From NCBI RefSeq assembly GCF_024807945.1, contig NZ_JANUFD010000005.1, positions 310,001 to 374,000 on the forward strand: 64,000 bases of DNA. The letters are read 5' to 3'. This document shows positions 61,899-64,000 of this stretch, piece after piece. The DNA comes from Pseudomonas sp. JUb42 (GTDB taxonomy: Bacteria; Pseudomonadota; Gammaproteobacteria; Pseudomonadales; Pseudomonadaceae). The position numbers were made by a program, and so were the translations under genes. The notes below the pieces were generated by a model. The model saw only the letters and a list, made by a program, of their open reading frames with translations, was not told where the DNA came from and did no database searches. Within the stretch, counting starts at the first letter, position 1. Each line of letters starts with the position of its first letter.

Positions 61899-64000
61899 AT
61901 GTCTGACCGCAGCGCCCGCCTCCACTCGTTCCAGCAAGCTCTCAAGCAGAGGATCCTGATCCTCGATGGTGGCATGGGCACCATGATCCAGAGCTATCGC
62001 CTCGAGGAAGAGGACTACCGTGGCAAGCGTTTCGCCGACTGGCCGAGCGACGTCAAGGGCAACAACGACCTGCTGGTCCTGACCCGCCCTGACGTCATCG
62101 GCGCCATCGAGAAGGCGTATCTGGACGCCGGGGCCGACATTCTCGAAACCAACACCTTCAACGCCACCCAGGTGTCCCAGGCCGACTACGGCATGGAAGC
62201 ATTGGTGTATGAGCTGAACGTGGAAGGCGCGCGCCTGGCCCGCCGGGTCGCCGATGCCAAGACCCTGGAAACCCCGGATCGCCCGCGCTTCGTTGCCGGC
62301 GTCCTCGGCCCGACCAGCCGCACCTGCTCGCTGTCCCCGGACGTCAACAACCCCGGTTATCGCAACGTTACCTTCGATGAGCTGGTGGAAAACTACACCG
62401 AGGCCACCAAGGGCCTGATCGAGGGCGGCGCCGACCTGATCCTGATCGAAACCATTTTCGACACCCTCAACGCCAAGGCGGCGATCTTCGCCGTGCAGGG
62501 CGTGTTCGAGGAACTGGGTGTCGAGCTGCCGATCATGATTTCCGGGACCATCACCGATGCGTCCGGCCGTACCCTGTCGGGCCAGACCACCGAAGCCTTC
62601 TGGAACTCGGTCAGCCACGCCAAGCCGATTTCCGTGGGCCTGAACTGCGCCCTGGGTGCCAGCGACCTGCGCCCGTACCTGCAAGAGCTGTCGACCAAGG
62701 CCGACACCCATGTGTCCGCCCACCCCAACGCCGGTCTGCCCAACGAATTCGGCGAGTACGACGAATCCCCTGCAGAAATGGCCAAGGTCGTCGAAGAGTT
62801 CGCCCAGAGCGGCTTCCTCAATATCGTTGGCGGCTGCTGCGGCACCACCCCAGGCCATATCAAGGCCATCGCCGAAGCGGTGGGCAAGTACGCGCCACGG
62901 GAAATCCCGGATATCGCCCCGGCCTGCCGCCTGTCGGGCCTGGAGCCGTTCACCATTGATCGCCAGTCGTTGTTCGTCAACGTCGGCGAGCGCACCAATA
63001 TCACTGGCTCCGCCCGTTTTGCCCGCCTGATCCGTGAAGAGAACTATACCGAAGCCCTGGAAGTCGCCCTGCAGCAGGTCGAAGCCGGTGCCCAGGTAAT
63101 CGACATCAACATGGACGAGGGCATGCTCGACTCGAAAAAGGCCATGGTCACCTTCCTCAACCTGATCGCTGGCGAGCCGGATATCTCCCGCGTGCCGATC
63201 ATGATCGACTCGTCGAAATGGGAAGTGATCGAAGCTGGCCTCAAGTGCATCCAGGGCAAGGGCATCGTCAACTCCATCAGCATGAAGGAAGGCGTCGAGC
63301 AGTTCATTCATCACGCCAAACTGTGCAAGCGCTATGGCGCGGCAGTGGTGGTGATGGCCTTCGACGAAGCCGGCCAGGCCGATACCGAGGCGCGCAAGAA
63401 AGAAATCTGCAAGCGCTCCTACGACATTCTGGTCAATGAAGTCGGCTTCCCGCCGCAAGACATCATCTTCGACCCGAACATCTTCGCCGTCGCCACCGGT
63501 ATCGAAGAGCACAACAACTATGCCGTGGACTTCATCAACGCCTGCGCCTACATCCGCGACGAGTTGCCGTACGCCCTGACCTCGGGCGGCGTGTCCAACG
63601 TGTCGTTCTCGTTCCGTGGCAACAACCCGGTGCGCGAGGCGATTCACTCGGTGTTCCTGCTGTACGCGATCCGCAACGGCCTGACCATGGGGATCGTCAA
63701 TGCCGGGCAGCTGGAAATCTACGACCAGATTCCGCAAGAACTGCGCGACGCCGTCGAAGACGTAGTGCTCAACCGCACGCCGGAAGGCACTGACGCCCTG
63801 CTGGCGATTGCCGACAAGTACAAGGGCGATGGCAGTGTCAAGGAAGCCGAGACCGAGGAATGGCGCAGCTGGGAAGTCAACAAGCGCCTGGAACATGCGC
63901 TGGTCAAGGGCATCACCACCCATATCGTCGAAGACACCGAAGAGTCACGCCAGTCGTTCAAGCGCCCTATCGAGGTCATCGAAGGCCCGCTGATGTCGGG
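61899..64000 (+). CDS. metH: Cobalamin-dependent methionine synthase, 5' part
   Basis: The frame from the ATG at 61899 is open to the window edge, giving 700 codons of about 1230. The homocysteine-binding domain (1-330) carries the zinc ligands Cys250 (GLNCALGAS), Cys313 and Cys314 (GGCCGTTPG). The pterin/folate domain begins near [19 protein letters not shown], and the start of the B12-binding cap follows. The C-terminal B12 and reactivation domains lie outside. It transfers a methyl from methyl-tetrahydrofolate to homocysteine. It needs cobalamin, which the neighbouring cob genes help to make. Confidence 0.97.
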   Translation, partial: MSDRSARLHSFQQALKQRILILDGGMGTMIQSYRLEEEDYRGKRFADWPSDVKGNNDLLVLTRPDVIGAIEKAYLDAGADILETNTFNATQVSQADYGMEALVYELNVEGARLARRVADAKTLETPDRPRFVAGVLGPTSRTCSLSPDVNNPGYRNVTFDELVENYTEATKGLIEGGADLILIETIFDTLNAKAAIFAVQGVFEELGVELPIMISGTITDASGRTLSGQTTEAFWNSVSHAKPISVGLNCALGASDLRPYLQELSTKADTHVSAHPNAGLPNEFGEYDESPAEMAKVVEEFAQSGFLNIVGGCCGTTPGHIKAIAEAVGKYAPREIPDIAPACRLSGLEPFTIDRQSLFVNVGERTNITGSARFARLIREENYTEALEVALQQVEAGAQVIDINMDEGMLDSKKAMVTFLNLIAGEPDISRVPIMIDSSKWEVIEAGLKCIQGKGIVNSISMKEGVEQFIHHAKLCKRYGAAVVVMAFDEAGQADTEARKKEICKRSYDILVNEVGFPPQDIIFDPNIFAVATGIEEHNNYAVDFINACAYIRDELPYALTSGGVSNVSFSFRGNNPVREAIHSVFLLYAIRNGLTMGIVNAGQLEIYDQIPQELRDAVEDVVLNRTPEGTDALLAIADKYKGDGSVKEAETEEWRSWEVNKRLEHALVKGITTHIVEDTEESRQSFKRPIEVIEGPLMS

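Noticed and set aside
61815..63923. A 702-codon ORF on the minus strand
   Set aside because: It is antisense to metH, whose plus-strand frame runs to the window edge and carries all expected motifs; long antisense ORFs are common in GC-rich DNA.

Overview
The window reads as ordinary chromosome of a Pseudomonas species, probably of the fluorescens/putida lineage. The reasons are the high GC content, the many REP-like palindromes between genes, and gene sets typical of the genus: ahpC-ahpF, gnd-zwf, glgA-treZ-malQ-treY-glgX, cobalt chelatase with a B12 riboswitch, cti and metH. About 50 protein genes can be supported. No rRNA, tRNA, CRISPR array, insertion sequence or complete prophage was seen.

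Layout. 1-2.8 kb: end of gloA, then the peroxide-defence genes ahpF and ahpC on the minus strand, with a sequence resembling an OxyR site upstream of ahpC. 2.75-5 kb: a tyrosine recombinase gene divergent from a KfrA-like DNA-binding coiled-coil gene, separated by an AT-rich palindromic region. 5-10.6 kb: hybrid sensor kinase, glutathione reductase, galU and ugd, all minus strand. 10.8-13 kb: two small lipoproteins, a DUF1883 gene paired with a 59-residue gene, and alkB. 13.2-18.4 kb: the minus-strand run gnd-zwf-HAD hydrolase-GH15 trehalase-like glucosidase. 18.6-21.5 kb: a small coiled-coil protein, cptA and a GNAT acetyltransferase.

22-33 kb: a plus-strand alpha-glucan/trehalose run, glgA-treZ-malQ-treY-DUF2934-glgX. 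TreY and TreZ would convert glucan ends to trehalose, GlgX debranches, MalQ rearranges maltodextrins and GlgA elongates. glgC and glgB are absent from the window. 33-39 kb: aldarate catabolism, with two GudP-like MFS transporters around an L-talarate/galactarate dehydratase. A LacI-family regulator and two identical palindromic cores lie upstream. 39-46 kb: a secreted hydrolase, a LysR/DMT-transporter divergent pair, azoR, a DUF3077-like gene that appears frameshifted, another LysR gene, a YjbR protein and a DUF1294 membrane protein. 46-50 kb: uppP, pnuC with a NadR-like kinase, a sigma-54-type activator with a variant GAFTGA loop, and an 88-residue conserved-looking protein behind a long leader.

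50-58.5 kb: cobalamin genes. cobW, cobN, a ChlI-like ATPase and a VWA protein form a minus-strand operon behind a cobalamin riboswitch, and cobE-cobM diverge from it. 58.6-64 kb: nfuA, cti and the first 700 codons of metH, which runs off the end.

The less routine points are the recombinase/KfrA module with its palindromes, the one-base frameshift in the DUF3077-like gene, the aldarate operators, the GAFSGA loop of the activator, and the start-codon problem of the VWA cobaltochelatase partner. No clearly new system could be demonstrated from sequence alone.
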